From LMUY01 sp965198565 (GTDB lineage: Bacteria > Pseudomonadota > Alphaproteobacteria > Acetobacterales > Acetobacteraceae), in assembly GCA_965198565.1 (NCBI GenBank), contig OZ240665.1, positions 4,092,001 to 4,156,000 of the forward strand: 64,000 nt of DNA, in the 5' to 3' direction. Under the pieces are notes generated by a model. It was not told where the DNA came from and did no database searches. It saw only the letters and a list, made by a program, of their open reading frames with translations. Below are positions 22,536 through 32,918 of the stretch, one piece after another. How positions within the stretch are numbered: position 1 is the first letter of the stretch; each line of letters opens with the position of its first letter. The translations under genes and the position numbers were made by a program.

Positions 22536-23390
22536 ATGATGGCGATGGACATGATGGCCGAGGACATGACGACTTGGGGCACGATGAGCCGGGCCGCGCG
22601 CGATGCCTCCTACAACAACACTGCGGCGGTGCCGAACAGCCCGGCGCTGAACGCGGCCCGCATCGCCGCCTCGACCGAGTTCCGCACCACCACCAAGGGC
22701 TCGCTAGACGTGCCTTATGGCCCGGCGCCGCGCCATAAGTGGGACATCTTCCCCGCCGCCGACCCGGCCGCGCCCTGCTTCGTGTTCATCCATGGCGGCT
22801 ATTGGCAGCGCGGCGCGCGCGAGGAGAACAGCGCGCTGGGCGCCGGGCTGCACGCGCATGGCTGGTCGGTGGCGCTGCCGGGCTACACGCTCACCCCCGA
22901 GGCGAGCATGACGCAGATCGTGGCCGAGATCACCGCGGCGCTGGACTGGCTGGCCGCGCACGGGCCGGAGCACGGGGTGGCTGGCCCGGTGGTGGTGTCG
23001 GGCTGGTCGGCGGGCGGCCATCTGGCGGCGATGGCGCTGAGCCATCCGCTTGTTTCAGCCGGGCTGGCGATCTCCGGGCTGTACGAGCTGGGGCCGATCC
23101 GCGACACCTACCTCAACGAGGCCTGCCGCCTCACCGACGGCGAGATCGAGGTGCTCTCGCCGCTGCGCTTGCCGACGGTGCCCAAGCCGCTGGCGATTGC
23201 CTACGGCAGCGCCGAGTTGCCGCCGTTGGTGGGCGACAGCCGGGCGCTGCACGCCATGCGCTCCGCCGCCCACCTGCCCGGCGCGCTGATCCCCGGGCCG
23301 GGCATGGACCACTTCACCATCGTGCCCGAGCTGTACCGCCCCGACGGCCTGCTCGTGCGCGCCGCCCTGGAACTCCTCCACACTCTATAG
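22536..23390 (+). CDS. Alpha/beta hydrolase, kynurenine formamidase-like
   Basis: A 284-residue alpha/beta hydrolase. H-G-G-Y-W at residues 86-90 forms the oxyanion hole and is the hallmark of eukaryote-type arylformamidases. G-W-S-A-G-G holds the nucleophile Ser near 158, and M-D-H-F-T near residue 262 supplies the His. Hydrolysis of N-formylkynurenine or a related amide/ester is likely but not proven, as no tryptophan-catabolism genes are adjacent. GGGAGGG precedes the ATG at 22536. The Met-rich leader before M-S-R-A-A-R leaves a second start at 22584 possible. Confidence 0.85.
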   Translation: MMAMDMMAEDMTTWGTMSRAARDASYNNTAAVPNSPALNAARIAASTEFRTTTKGSLDVPYGPAPRHKWDIFPAADPAAPCFVFIHGGYWQRGAREENSALGAGLHAHGWSVALPGYTLTPEASMTQIVAEITAALDWLAAHGPEHGVAGPVVVSGWSAGGHLAAMALSHPLVSAGLAISGLYELGPIRDTYLNEACRLTDGEIEVLSPLRLPTVPKPLAIAYGSAELPPLVGDSRALHAMRSAAHLPGALIPGPGMDHFTIVPELYRPDGLLVRAALELLHTL

Positions 23391-23395
23391 TGTAG

Positions 23396-23421
23396 GGTGG
23401 AATGCGCTTTGGCATTCCACC
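23396..23421. repeat. REP-like hairpin, 10-bp stem
   Basis: GGTGGAATGC and GCATTCCACC are perfect complements around a 6-base loop, between the hydrolase stop and the next gene. The sequence has the look of a REP/intergenic palindrome and could act as a transcript 3' end or mRNA stabiliser. There is no T-run after it on the plus strand. Confidence 0.7.
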
Positions 23422-23447
23422 AAGGACGCAGCCTGAGGGAGACGCCC

Positions 23448-24665
23448 ATGCACGCCAGCACCACGCCGGAGCAAGTCGGCCTGTCGAGCGAACGGCTCGA
23501 CCGCATCAGCCGCTGGGCGGACCGGCAGGTTTCGTCCGGCAAGCTGCCCGGCGTGACGGTCTGGATCGCGCGTCACGGGCAGGTCGCCTACCAGTACACG
23601 ACGGGAATGGCCGACCGCGAGGCGGGCCGCGCGATGACGCCGGGCACCATCCTGCGCTTCTACTCGATGACCAAGCCGCTCACCTCGGTCGCCGTGATGA
23701 TGCTGCACGAGGAGGGCCACTTCCAGCTCGACGACCCGCTGTGCCAGTTCCTGCCCGCGTTCACGGCCATGCGGGTGGCGGCGGGCGGGCAGCGGGGCAA
23801 GATCGACACCGTGCCCGCCGCCCGATTGATCACGATCCGCGACCTGCTGACCCACACCTCGGGCCTCACCTACGGGTTCATGCAGTCGACCCTGGTGGAT
23901 GCGCGCTACCGCGACGAGGGGATCGACTTCCAAACCGCCGAGTGCAGCCTGGGCCAGTTGGTGGAGCGCCTGGCCGCCCTGCCCTTGCTGGCGCAGCCGG
24001 GTGCCGAGTGGAACTACAGCAACGCCACCGACGTGCTGGGGCACCTGGTGGCGGTGGTGTCGGGCGAGCCGTTCGAGGCCTACCTGAAACATCGCGTGCT
24101 CGAGCCGCTCGGCATGGCCGACACCGATTTCTTCGTGCCGGCGCAGAAGCAAGACCGGTTTGCCGCCAACTATGCGCGCGGCCCCGAGGGCGGGCTGCAG
24201 CTCCTCGACGACCCGGCGACCAGCCGCTACCTCACCCCGCCCCCGCTTGCGTCGGGCGGCGGCGGGCTGGTCTCCACCGCGGCGGACTACATGCGGTTCT
24301 GCCAATTCATGCTGAACCGGGGCGAGCTGGACGGCGTGCGCCTGCTCGGCCGCAAAACGGTGGCGCTGATGACCGCCAACCACCTGCGCGGCGACATGGC
24401 CGCCATGGGCATGCCGCGGTTCAGCGAGAGCTCCTACGAGGGCGTGGGGTTCGGCCTGGGTTTTTCCGTCATGATCGACCCGGCGAAGGCGCAGATCGTC
24501 GGCAGCCCGGGCGAATATGGCTGGGGCGGTGCGGCCAGCACGGCGTTCTGGATCGACCCGGCGGAGGACATGGCGGTGCTACTGCTCACCCAGCTCACCC
24601 CCTCCTCCACCTACCCGATCCGCCGCGAGTTGCGCGTGCTGAGCTACGCGGCGCTGGTGGATTAG
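23448..24665 (+). CDS. Serine hydrolase, beta-lactamase class C/esterase family
   Basis: A 405-residue protein of the beta-lactamase/penicillin-binding-protein-like esterase family. It has nucleophile motif S-M-T-K at residues 73-76, the Tyr motif Y-S-N in E-W-N-Y-S-N-A near residue 187, and a C-terminal W-G-G-A-A-S-T element in place of K-T-G. It has no signal peptide, so a cytoplasmic esterase or transesterase is more likely than a beta-lactamase. ATG at 23448 is preceded by GAGGGAGA. The REP-like hairpin lies just upstream. Confidence 0.87.
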   Translation: MHASTTPEQVGLSSERLDRISRWADRQVSSGKLPGVTVWIARHGQVAYQYTTGMADREAGRAMTPGTILRFYSMTKPLTSVAVMMLHEEGHFQLDDPLCQFLPAFTAMRVAAGGQRGKIDTVPAARLITIRDLLTHTSGLTYGFMQSTLVDARYRDEGIDFQTAECSLGQLVERLAALPLLAQPGAEWNYSNATDVLGHLVAVVSGEPFEAYLKHRVLEPLGMADTDFFVPAQKQDRFAANYARGPEGGLQLLDDPATSRYLTPPPLASGGGGLVSTAADYMRFCQFMLNRGELDGVRLLGRKTVALMTANHLRGDMAAMGMPRFSESSYEGVGFGLGFSVMIDPAKAQIVGSPGEYGWGGAASTAFWIDPAEDMAVLLLTQLTPSSTYPIRRELRVLSYAALVD

Positions 24666-24716
24666 GCGTTCGATCGTAGCCCGTATCGCTTGGGTGATGC
24701 GGGACCCCAAATAGCG

Positions 24717-25193
24717 TCAGATGGGTGGGCTGCGCCAGGCCCGCAGCGCCTCGCGCAACGCCCCGGCCAGGTCGAGCTTCTCCGCCTCGCCCAGGCTGGC
24801 CGCCACTTCCTCGCGCGCGCCTCGGGCGCAGAGGAACAGGCCCGGCACCCGCCCCGGCCGCTCCTCCAGCTCCACACGCAGCCAGCCAGGCGCCACCCGC
24901 CGCTCGGTGCGCGCACCGCGCAGGTCGGTGCGGATGATGCGCAGGGCGCTCTCCGTCAGCATCAACACTTCGTTCGCCCGCGCCGCCCGGTTGTGAAAGC
25001 GCAGCAGCAGGAGGGCGGCGGTGATCTCCACCCCGTTGAAGCCGGCGATCGGCCAGGCGCCCAGCCACCAGAACACCGTCGTGCTGCAGACGCTGAGGCC
25101 GCAGATGGCGCCGATCAGCCGCCGCAACCCGCGCCGGGAGAGGCTGCGATGCGGCACGATCACGGCCTCGAAAAAGCAGGGTTCGGCGTCCAC
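24717..25193 (-). CDS. DUF2244 integral membrane protein
   Basis: A 158-residue protein with two adjacent hydrophobic spans (about residues 22-62), including G-A-W-P-I-A-G-F-N-G-V-E-I, which matches DUF2244. A soluble C-terminal domain of beta-strands follows. The family is common in alphaproteobacteria, and its function is not established. It is divergent from nth. The predicted N-terminus may be a few residues longer or shorter, since no strong ribosome site was seen. Confidence 0.8.
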   Translation of the reverse strand: MDAEPCFFEAVIVPHRSLSRRGLRRLIGAICGLSVCSTTVFWWLGAWPIAGFNGVEITAALLLLRFHNRAARANEVLMLTESALRIIRTDLRGARTERRVAPGWLRVELEERPGRVPGLFLCARGAREEVAASLGEAEKLDLAGALREALRAWRSPPI

Positions 25194-25254
25194 GCCCGAT
25201 AATTGATACGTGCGCCGCGCTTGTCACTCCCCACCCAGCGCGGCAAGGAGGACT

Positions 25255-25977
25255 ATGCCCACCCTGCCGAAGCCTCGCCCCAAGCCCCGCAAGACGCCGC
25301 GGATGAAGGCGGACCAGATCCGGCCGTTCCTGGCCGCGCTCGAGGCCGCCAATCCGGACGCCAAGAGCGAGCTGGCCTATACCGACCCGTTCACCCTGCT
25401 GGTCTCCGTCGTGCTCTCCGCGCAGACCACGGACGCGGCGGTGAACCGCGCCACGCCCGCGCTGTTCGCCGCCGCGCCCGACCCGGCGACGATGGCGGCA
25501 CTCGGGGCGGAGGGCATCGCGCCGTTCATCCGCTCCATCGGGCTGTGGCAGGGCAAGGCCCGCAACGTCGCCGCCCTCAGCCACTTGCTGGTGGAGCGCC
25601 ATGGCGGCGCCGTGCCGCCCGACCGGGACGCGCTGGAAGCATTGCCCGGCGTCGGCCGCAAGACCGCCAACGTGGTGCTGAACGTGGCCTTCGGCGAAAG
25701 TGCGATGGCGGTGGACACGCACGTGTTCCGCCTCGGCAACCGCACCGGGATCGCGCCGGGCAAGACCGTGCGGGAGGTGGAGGACGCGCTGGTGAAGCGC
25801 ATTCCACCCGAGTTGCTGCGGCCGGCGCATCACTGGCTGATCCTGCACGGCCGCTACGTGTGCAAGGCGCGCACCCCGGAATGCTGGCGCTGCACCGCCG
25901 CACCCTGGTGCAACTTCCCCGCCAAGACGCCGGCTCCGGCGGCCAAGCCAGCGCGCCGGGCGGCAAAGGTCGCGTGA
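25255..25977 (+). CDS. nth: Endonuclease III (DNA glycosylase/AP lyase)
   Basis: A 240-residue enzyme. The helix-hairpin-helix L-P-G-V-G-R-K-T-A-N-V-V-L carries the catalytic Lys (residue 136), and V-D-T-H-V carries the catalytic Asp (154). A C-x6-C-x2-C-x5-C iron-sulphur loop lies near the C-terminus. It removes oxidised pyrimidines from DNA and nicks the abasic site. AAGGAGG precedes ATG at 25255. A basic N-terminal extension (K-P-R-P-K-P-R-K-T) and a basic tail flank the core. Its stop overlaps the next start (TGATG). Confidence 0.97.
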   Translation: MPTLPKPRPKPRKTPRMKADQIRPFLAALEAANPDAKSELAYTDPFTLLVSVVLSAQTTDAAVNRATPALFAAAPDPATMAALGAEGIAPFIRSIGLWQGKARNVAALSHLLVERHGGAVPPDRDALEALPGVGRKTANVVLNVAFGESAMAVDTHVFRLGNRTGIAPGKTVREVEDALVKRIPPELLRPAHHWLILHGRYVCKARTPECWRCTAAPWCNFPAKTPAPAAKPARRAAKVA

Positions 25978-27146
25978 TGGACGGGCTGTCCCGCCGCGGC
26001 TTGGTGATGGGTGCCGCCGCGCTCGCCGCACCCGCCCGTGCCGCTCCACCCTCGCTGAGCTTGGCCTCGCCGAGCTTGGCCGCGCCGAGCCTGGCCGCGC
26101 TGAGCCTGGTAGCGAGCTTCGACCAGCAGGTGACGGGCGTGGCCGTGGCGCGCACCGGGCGCATGTTCGTGTGCTTCCCGCGCTGGGAGCAGGACGTGGG
26201 GGTCTCGGTGGCCGAGCTGGGCAGCGGCGGCTCGCTCACCGCCTATCCCGACCTGGCATGGAACAGTTGGAGCAACCTGAAGAAGCCGTCGCCGCTAATC
26301 AGCTTCGTCTGCGTGCAGAGCGTGACGGTGGACCCGCAGGGCTTCCTCTGGATCCTGGACGCCGGCGCCCCCGCCGCAGGCTTCCTGGTGCCGAACGCGC
26401 CGAAGCTGCTGAAGGTGGACCTGGCCAACGACCACGTCGTGCTGGTGATCCGGTTCGATGCCGCGGCCGCGCCGCAGGGCTGCTACCTCAACGACGTGCG
26501 GGTCAGCCCCGACGGCCGCCACGCCTTCCTCACCGATAGCGGGCTGCGCGGCGCCTTGCTGGTGGTCGAGATCCCGAGCGGCCATGTCCGCCGCGTGCTG
26601 GATGGCGACCCGCGCACGGCGGCCGAACCCGGCGTGGTCCCGCTGGTGGACGGGCACGAGCTGCGCCGCCCCGACAACCGCCCGCTGGTCGGCGGCGCGG
26701 ACGGGATCACGCTCGATGCGGGTGGGCAATGGCTGTACTGGCAGGCTTTGGCGGGCCGCACGCTGTATCGCGCGCCGGTCGCAGCCCTGATCGACCCCGA
26801 CCTGGCGCCGGCGCGGCTGTCGGGCGCGGTCGAGCGGTTCGCGCAAAGCCACGTGGCGGATGGGCTCTGGATGAACCCGGCGGGCGCCCTGTTCATCACC
26901 AACCCGGCGGAAAACGCGGTGGACATGCGCGCGCCGAACGGCTCGGTGACGCAGGTGGCGAAGGACGACCGGCTGCGCTGGCCCGACAGCATGGCGGAGG
27001 GGCCGGACGGGTCGCTCTACGTCACGGCGTCGCACATCCAGGACATGGCCCAGTTCAAACCCGGCAGCACCGCGCGACCCACCACGCTGTGGAAGCTCGC
27101 CCGTCCCGCCTCTTTTCCCTCTCCCTCTGGGAGAGGGCCGGGGTGA
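25977..27146 (+). CDS. Major royal jelly protein/Yellow-family secreted protein
   Basis: A 389-residue protein with a twin-arginine-type leader (L-S-R-R-G-L-V-M-G) and an alanine-rich region. A beta-propeller with W-I-L-D-A-G-A-P, Y-L-N-D-V-R-V-S-P-D-G and G-G-A-D-G-I-T-L-D motifs then places it in the Yellow/MRJP-SMP30 fold group. The activity is unknown; related propellers include lactonases. The N-terminal mature part contains a 15-bp x4 tandem repeat (S-L-A-x-P). The last eight or so codons (P-S-P-S-G-R-G-P-G) lie inside a palindromic repeat element, so the natural C-terminus has been replaced or extended. Confidence 0.82.
   Translation: MDGLSRRGLVMGAAALAAPARAAPPSLSLASPSLAAPSLAALSLVASFDQQVTGVAVARTGRMFVCFPRWEQDVGVSVAELGSGGSLTAYPDLAWNSWSNLKKPSPLISFVCVQSVTVDPQGFLWILDAGAPAAGFLVPNAPKLLKVDLANDHVVLVIRFDAAAAPQGCYLNDVRVSPDGRHAFLTDSGLRGALLVVEIPSGHVRRVLDGDPRTAAEPGVVPLVDGHELRRPDNRPLVGGADGITLDAGGQWLYWQALAGRTLYRAPVAALIDPDLAPARLSGAVERFAQSHVADGLWMNPAGALFITNPAENAVDMRAPNGSVTQVAKDDRLRWPDSMAEGPDGSLYVTASHIQDMAQFKPGSTARPTTLWKLARPASFPSPSGRGPG
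26055..26114. repeat. 15-bp x4 tandem repeat in MRJP-family gene
   Basis: Four in-frame 15-bp units of the form (c/c)(t/c)gagc(t/c)tggcc(t/g)cg encode repeated S-L-A segments just after the signal region. Confidence 0.8.
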
Positions 27147-27211
27147 GGGTGCGGCCCGGCGGTCGATCCGTCGCCGGGCCCCTCACCCCACCCTCTCCCA
27201 GAGGGAGAGGG
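27117..27211. repeat. Paired palindromic repeat element, copy A (also probable terminator)
   Basis: A CCCTCTCCCTCTGGGAGAGGG-type hairpin is followed after a spacer by its inverted partner ending CCAGAGGGAGAGGG, so the whole element is a long inverted repeat. The stop of the preceding gene falls inside it. TTTTT follows directly (27213-27217), so it probably terminates transcription. Four other full copies occur in the window. Confidence 0.9.
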
Positions 27212-27367
27212 CTTTTTGCAGCGGCAGAGCGCCTGCTGCAGCGGGCGGGTGACTTGCAAACGCCTGTCCGGCCAGCTATTTCAGCCTCGCTAACATCTTC
27301 CGAGCCGACCTGGAGGGTGGCCCTAACCGGCCGCCCTTTTGCGTTTCGCCCCCACTGAAGGACAATT

Positions 27368-27922
27368 GTGGAGCCCGACGACGACAGCATCCCGCAGCAC
27401 ACCAGCCTCGAAGCCCGCATCACCGCGGAGATCGAGCAAACGCTGGCGTTCATGGGCTATGAGATCGTCCGCGTCGCCGTGCTCGGGCGCGAGCGGCCCA
27501 CGGTGCAGGTGATGGCGGACCGGGCGGACGGCTCGCTCATCTCCATTGAGGATTGCCAGAGCATCAACGACGTGGTCAGCGCCACCTTGGACGTCGCCGA
27601 CCTGATCAAGACCGCCTGGACGCTCGAGATCAGCAGCGCCGGCATCGACCGGCCGCTCACCCGGGCGAAGGATTGGAACCGCTTCGCCGGGCACCAGGCC
27701 CGCGCCGAGGTGATGGTGCCGATCGAGGGCCGCAAGCGCTTCAGCGGCGTCGTGCTCGGCGCCGACGACACGCTGGCCCGGCTACGGCTGGACGACGGCA
27801 CGGAAGTGGCGCTACCGCTGTCGGACCTGCGCCGTGCTAAGCTGGTGCTCACGGACGCCCTGATCGCCGCCACCGCCCAATCGCGGCCTTCCGATAATGG
27901 CCTTGGGCAGCAGACCAACTAA
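27368..27922 (+). CDS. rimP: Ribosome maturation factor RimP
   Basis: A 184-residue protein with the RimP two-domain layout: A-E-I-E-Q-T-L-A-F-M-G-Y-E-I-V-R-V and I-S-I-E-D-C-Q-S-I-N in the N-terminal domain, then the S-S-A-G-I-D-R-P-L motif and an SH3-like C-terminal barrel. It aids 30S subunit assembly. The GTG at 27368 gives the normal N-terminus; no ATG is available nearby. It begins the rimP-nusA-ylxR-infB-rbfA-truB-rpsO-pnp operon, and nusA follows after 13 bp. Confidence 0.95.
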   Translation: MEPDDDSIPQHTSLEARITAEIEQTLAFMGYEIVRVAVLGRERPTVQVMADRADGSLISIEDCQSINDVVSATLDVADLIKTAWTLEISSAGIDRPLTRAKDWNRFAGHQARAEVMVPIEGRKRFSGVVLGADDTLARLRLDDGTEVALPLSDLRRAKLVLTDALIAATAQSRPSDNGLGQQTN

Positions 27923-27935
27923 GGGAACCACGACC

Positions 27936-29468
<1,533 letters not shown>

Positions 29469-29514
29469 GTTCTCGGCGACCGCCGCTCCCGCTGCCCTTC
29501 CAACCAATAAAAAG

Positions 29515-29609
29515 CCCTCTCCCTCTGGGAGAGGGTTGGGTGAGGGTGCCACCCACGAGGTTCCGGTGCCGTTGGCCCCTCACCCCGATCCTCTCCCAGA
29601 GGGAGAGGG
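29515..29609. repeat. Paired palindromic repeat element, copy B, at the nusA-ylxR junction
   Basis: Same family and same inverted-pair structure as copy A, preceded by AATAAAAAG. The ylxR frame stays open across the entire element, and the likely ylxR start codons lie within it. Confidence 0.9.
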
Positions 29610-30246
29610 AGAAGAAAGCGGCCCCCTCCGCCGTTGCCTCGTCAGCCGCGAGTCCGCGCCCCGCGACCACATGCTGCGCTTCGTGCTCGGGCCCAACCGG
29701 ACGGTCGTTCCCGACCTGCTTGCAAAGCTGCCCGGACGGGGAATGTGGTTGAGCCCGCGGGCCGATGTGATAGAAGCCGCCGTCAAGAGGGGCGCGTTCG
29801 CCCGAGCGGCGCGCGGCCCCGTAATCATCCCGCCAGACCTGGTAATGCTGGTCCGCGAGGGATTGACCCGGCGGGTTATTGATCTTTTGGGGCTCGCTCG
29901 CCGCGCCGGGCAGGCCATTGCCGGTTTCGAGAAGGCGCGAGAGATAGTGGTGCGGGGGAAGGCCGGGCTGGTCATACAGGCGACAGATGGCAGCGACGAC
30001 GAGTGCCGCCGCTTGCTCTCCGGTGCGCCCGGGCTGATGGCGATGCGTCCGCTTGCAGCGGCCCGCCTGGGCACGGCGTTCGGGCGTGACCATGTTGTGC
30101 ACGTGGCGGTGCTGCCGGGCCGGTTGGCCGAACGGCTGGAGGCGGAGAGCGCCCGCTTGGCTGCAATGGGCAGCGAGCGGGTGGGTAAAGAACAAGACAA
30201 GCGGCGCCAGGCTGGCGCTGCGCTGAGCGATCGGACAGACCAATGA
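29566..30246 (+). CDS. YlxR (DUF448) RNA-binding protein fused to an L7Ae/YlxQ-like domain
   Basis: The core begins P-L-R-R-C-L-V-S-R-E, the YlxR/DUF448 motif, with R-F-V-L-G-P-N and the G-R-G-M-W-L signature. An L7Ae-like part follows (L-L-G-L-A-R-R-A-G-Q-A-I-A-G-F-E-K, then L-V-I-Q-A-T-D). This fusion is usual between nusA and infB in alphaproteobacteria. No ATG starts the domain. The frame is open back into nusA, and the candidate starts (TTG 29536, GTG 29566, TTG 29572) all sit in palindromic repeat copy B. GTG 29566 was chosen (226 residues); the start is uncertain. The stop overlaps infB (ATGA). Confidence 0.85.
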   Translation: MPLAPHPDPLPEGEGEESGPLRRCLVSRESAPRDHMLRFVLGPNRTVVPDLLAKLPGRGMWLSPRADVIEAAVKRGAFARAARGPVIIPPDLVMLVREGLTRRVIDLLGLARRAGQAIAGFEKAREIVVRGKAGLVIQATDGSDDECRRLLSGAPGLMAMRPLAAARLGTAFGRDHVVHVAVLPGRLAERLEAESARLAAMGSERVGKEQDKRRQAGAALSDRTDQ

Positions 30247-32918
30247 GTGAGAACAACGATCAGGACGCAGCCAAGGGCCGGCTCACGCTGCGCCCGGCAA
30301 GCCGCCTGGAACTGGGCCGCACGGTGGCCGCCGGGTCGGTTCGGCAGAGCTTCAGCCATGGCCGCTCCAAGGAAGTCGAAGTGGAGGTGCGCAAGAAGCG
30401 CCAGCCGTTTCCGCCTCCGGCCGCCGCCGCGCCCGCGCCCGCTCCGACCGTGGCTCCCGGCGCGCCGCGGCCCCCCGCTCCGCCGCCGCGCAGTGCCGGC
30501 CCCGCCCGGGCACTGACCGCCAGCGAGTTGGCGAATCGCCAGCGCGTGCTCGAGGAGCAGAAGCGCGATCAGGCTCGCCGCGAGGTGGAGCGCCGCGAGC
30601 AGGAAAAGATCTCGGTGCTGTCCGCCGCCGAGGAGGCGCGTCGCCGCGAGGAAGAGGCCGCCCGCGCCGCCGAGCAGGCCGCGCGCGAACAGGCCGAGAC
30701 CGAAGCCCACCAACGCGAGTTGGACGCCGCCGCCGAGCAGCAGGCCGCCCAACAACGTGCCAGCGAGACGGGACCTGCTGCCGCGCCGGTGCTTGCCGCA
30801 GCACCTGCCGCGGCCGAGACGACGGCGCGCGGGCCGCAGCCGCCTTCCCCCGTCGCACCGGCAGCCGCCACGACGCCCGCGAGCCCGAGCGAGACGCTGC
30901 GGCTCAAGCCAGTGCGGCCCGGCATGGAGGAAGAAGAGGCGCCGCGCCGCCGCCTCGGCATGCCGCTGCCGCCGCGCAAGGGTGCGGTCGCCGCCATCGC
31001 CAAGAAGGGCGGCGCCGGCCGCCGCGACGGCCGCATCGACGTGCAGGCCGCCATCGAGGGCGAGGACGAGAAGACCCGCTCGCTCGCCAGCGTCCGCCGC
31101 CAGCGTGACCGCGAGCGTCGCCAGCAGGAACTGGAGCTGCTGCGCTCCGACGGGTTGAAGGTCACCCGCGACGTTATCCTTCCCGACACCATCACGGTGC
31201 AAGAACTGGCCGCCCGCATGGCCGCCCGCGCGCCGGACGTCATCAAGGCGCTGATGAGGATGGGCGTGATGGCGACCATCACCCAGTCGCTCGACGCCGA
31301 CACCGCCGAACTGGTGGTGCAGGAGTTCGGCCACCGCGCCCGCCGCGTGTCCGAAAGCGACGTTGAACTCGGCATCGAGGGCGAGACCGACGAGGACACC
31401 GACCTCGAGCCGCGCCCGCCCGTGGTGACGGTGATGGGCCATGTCGACCACGGCAAGACCAGCCTGCTGGACGCCCTGCGCTCGACCGACGTGGCGCGCG
31501 GCGAGGCGGGCGGCATCACCCAGCACATCGGCGCCTACCAGGTGCAGATGCCGTCGGGCAACCGGATCACCTTCATCGACACGCCGGGCCACGAGGCGTT
31601 CACCGCCATGCGCTCCCGCGGCGCCTCGGTGACCGACATCGTGGTGCTGGTGGTGGCCGCCGATGACGGCGTGATGCCGCAGACCATCGAGGCCATCAAG
31701 CACGCCAAGGCCTCGGGCGCGCCGATCATTGTGGCCATCAACAAGATGGACAAGGCGGACGCCAACCCCGGCCGCGTGCGCCAGGAGCTGCTCAGCCACG
31801 AGATCGTGGTGGAGGAGATGAGCGGCGACACGCAGGACGTGGAGGTGAGCGCCACCAAGCGCACCGGGCTCGACCACCTGGAAGAGGCCATCCTGCTGCA
31901 GGCCGAGCTGCTCGACCTGAAGGCCAATCCGCATCGCAGCGCCGAGGGCTCGGTGGTGGAAAGCCGGCTCGACCGCGGCCGCGGCCCGGTGGCCACGGTG
32001 CTGGTGCAGAAGGGCACGCTCAAGTCGGGCGACATCATGGTGGCCGGCGCCGAGTGGGGCCGCATCCGCGCCATGACCGATGACAAGGGCAAGGCGCTCA
32101 AGGAAGCGCCACCCGCCATGCCCGTGGAAGTGCAGGGCCTCTCGGGCGTGCCGCGCGCGGGCGAGCCCTTCGTGGTGGTGGAAAACGAGGGCCGCGCCCG
32201 CGAGATCACCGAGTTCCGCCAGCGCAAGCTCCGCGACACCGCGGCCGGTGCCCAGACAGCGGCGCGCGGCACGCTGGACGAGATGCTGGCCCGCATTCAG
32301 GCCGGCGAGCAGAAAGAGGTGGCCATCGTCGTCAAGGCCGACGTGCAGGGCAGCGCCGAGGCGATCAACGTCACCGTGCTGAAGCTGGCGCATGAGGAGG
32401 TGCGGGTGCGCGTGCTGCTCTCGTCGGTGGGCCAGATCACCGAGAGCGACGTGCAATTGGCCAAGGCGTCCAACGCGATGATCGTGGCGTTCAACGTGCG
32501 CGCCACCAACCAGGCGCGCGACCTGGCCACACGCGAGGGCGTCGATATCCGCTACTACTCGATCATCTACGAGGTGGCGGACGACATCGAGAAGCTGGTC
32601 CGCGGCAAGGTCGCACCGAAGGCGCGCGAGAAGTTCCTGGGCTATGCCGAGATCCGCCGCGTGTTCGACATCACCAAGGTCGGCAAGGTGGCTGGCTGCA
32701 TGATCACCGAAGGCTTGGTCAAGCGCGGCTGCGGCGTGCGGCTGCTGCGCGAAGGCGTGGTGATCCACAACGGCGAGCTGAGCCAGCTCAAGCGCTTCAA
32801 GGACGACGTGCGCGAAGTGGCGCGCGGCTATGAGTGCGGCCTGTCCTTCGCCGGGTATAACGACCTGCGCGAGGGCGACATGGTGGAGTGTTTCGAGGTG
32901 GAGTATGTCCCCGGTTAG
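30243..32918 (+). CDS. infB: Translation initiation factor IF-2
   Basis: An 891-residue protein. A long Ala/Arg/Glu-rich N-terminal region (about 1-300) is followed by the IF2 N-domain and G domain: G-H-V-D-H-G-K-T (G1), G-G-I-T-Q-H-I (G2), D-T-P-G-H-E (G3), N-K-M-D-K (G4) and S-A-T-K (G5). Domains II-IV end with C-G-L-S-F-A-G-Y-N-D-L-R-E-G-D. It places initiator tRNA on the ribosome. It starts within the ylxR stop and ends 14 bases into rbfA, so translation is coupled on both sides. Confidence 0.98.
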   Translation: MSENNDQDAAKGRLTLRPASRLELGRTVAAGSVRQSFSHGRSKEVEVEVRKKRQPFPPPAAAAPAPAPTVAPGAPRPPAPPPRSAGPARALTASELANRQRVLEEQKRDQARREVERREQEKISVLSAAEEARRREEEAARAAEQAAREQAETEAHQRELDAAAEQQAAQQRASETGPAAAPVLAAAPAAAETTARGPQPPSPVAPAAATTPASPSETLRLKPVRPGMEEEEAPRRRLGMPLPPRKGAVAAIAKKGGAGRRDGRIDVQAAIEGEDEKTRSLASVRRQRDRERRQQELELLRSDGLKVTRDVILPDTITVQELAARMAARAPDVIKALMRMGVMATITQSLDADTAELVVQEFGHRARRVSESDVELGIEGETDEDTDLEPRPPVVTVMGHVDHGKTSLLDALRSTDVARGEAGGITQHIGAYQVQMPSGNRITFIDTPGHEAFTAMRSRGASVTDIVVLVVAADDGVMPQTIEAIKHAKASGAPIIVAINKMDKADANPGRVRQELLSHEIVVEEMSGDTQDVEVSATKRTGLDHLEEAILLQAELLDLKANPHRSAEGSVVESRLDRGRGPVATVLVQKGTLKSGDIMVAGAEWGRIRAMTDDKGKALKEAPPAMPVEVQGLSGVPRAGEPFVVVENEGRAREITEFRQRKLRDTAAGAQTAARGTLDEMLARIQAGEQKEVAIVVKADVQGSAEAINVTVLKLAHEEVRVRVLLSSVGQITESDVQLAKASNAMIVAFNVRATNQARDLATREGVDIRYYSIIYEVADDIEKLVRGKVAPKAREKFLGYAEIRRVFDITKVGKVAGCMITEGLVKRGCGVRLLREGVVIHNGELSQLKRFKDDVREVARGYECGLSFAGYNDLREGDMVECFEVEYVPG

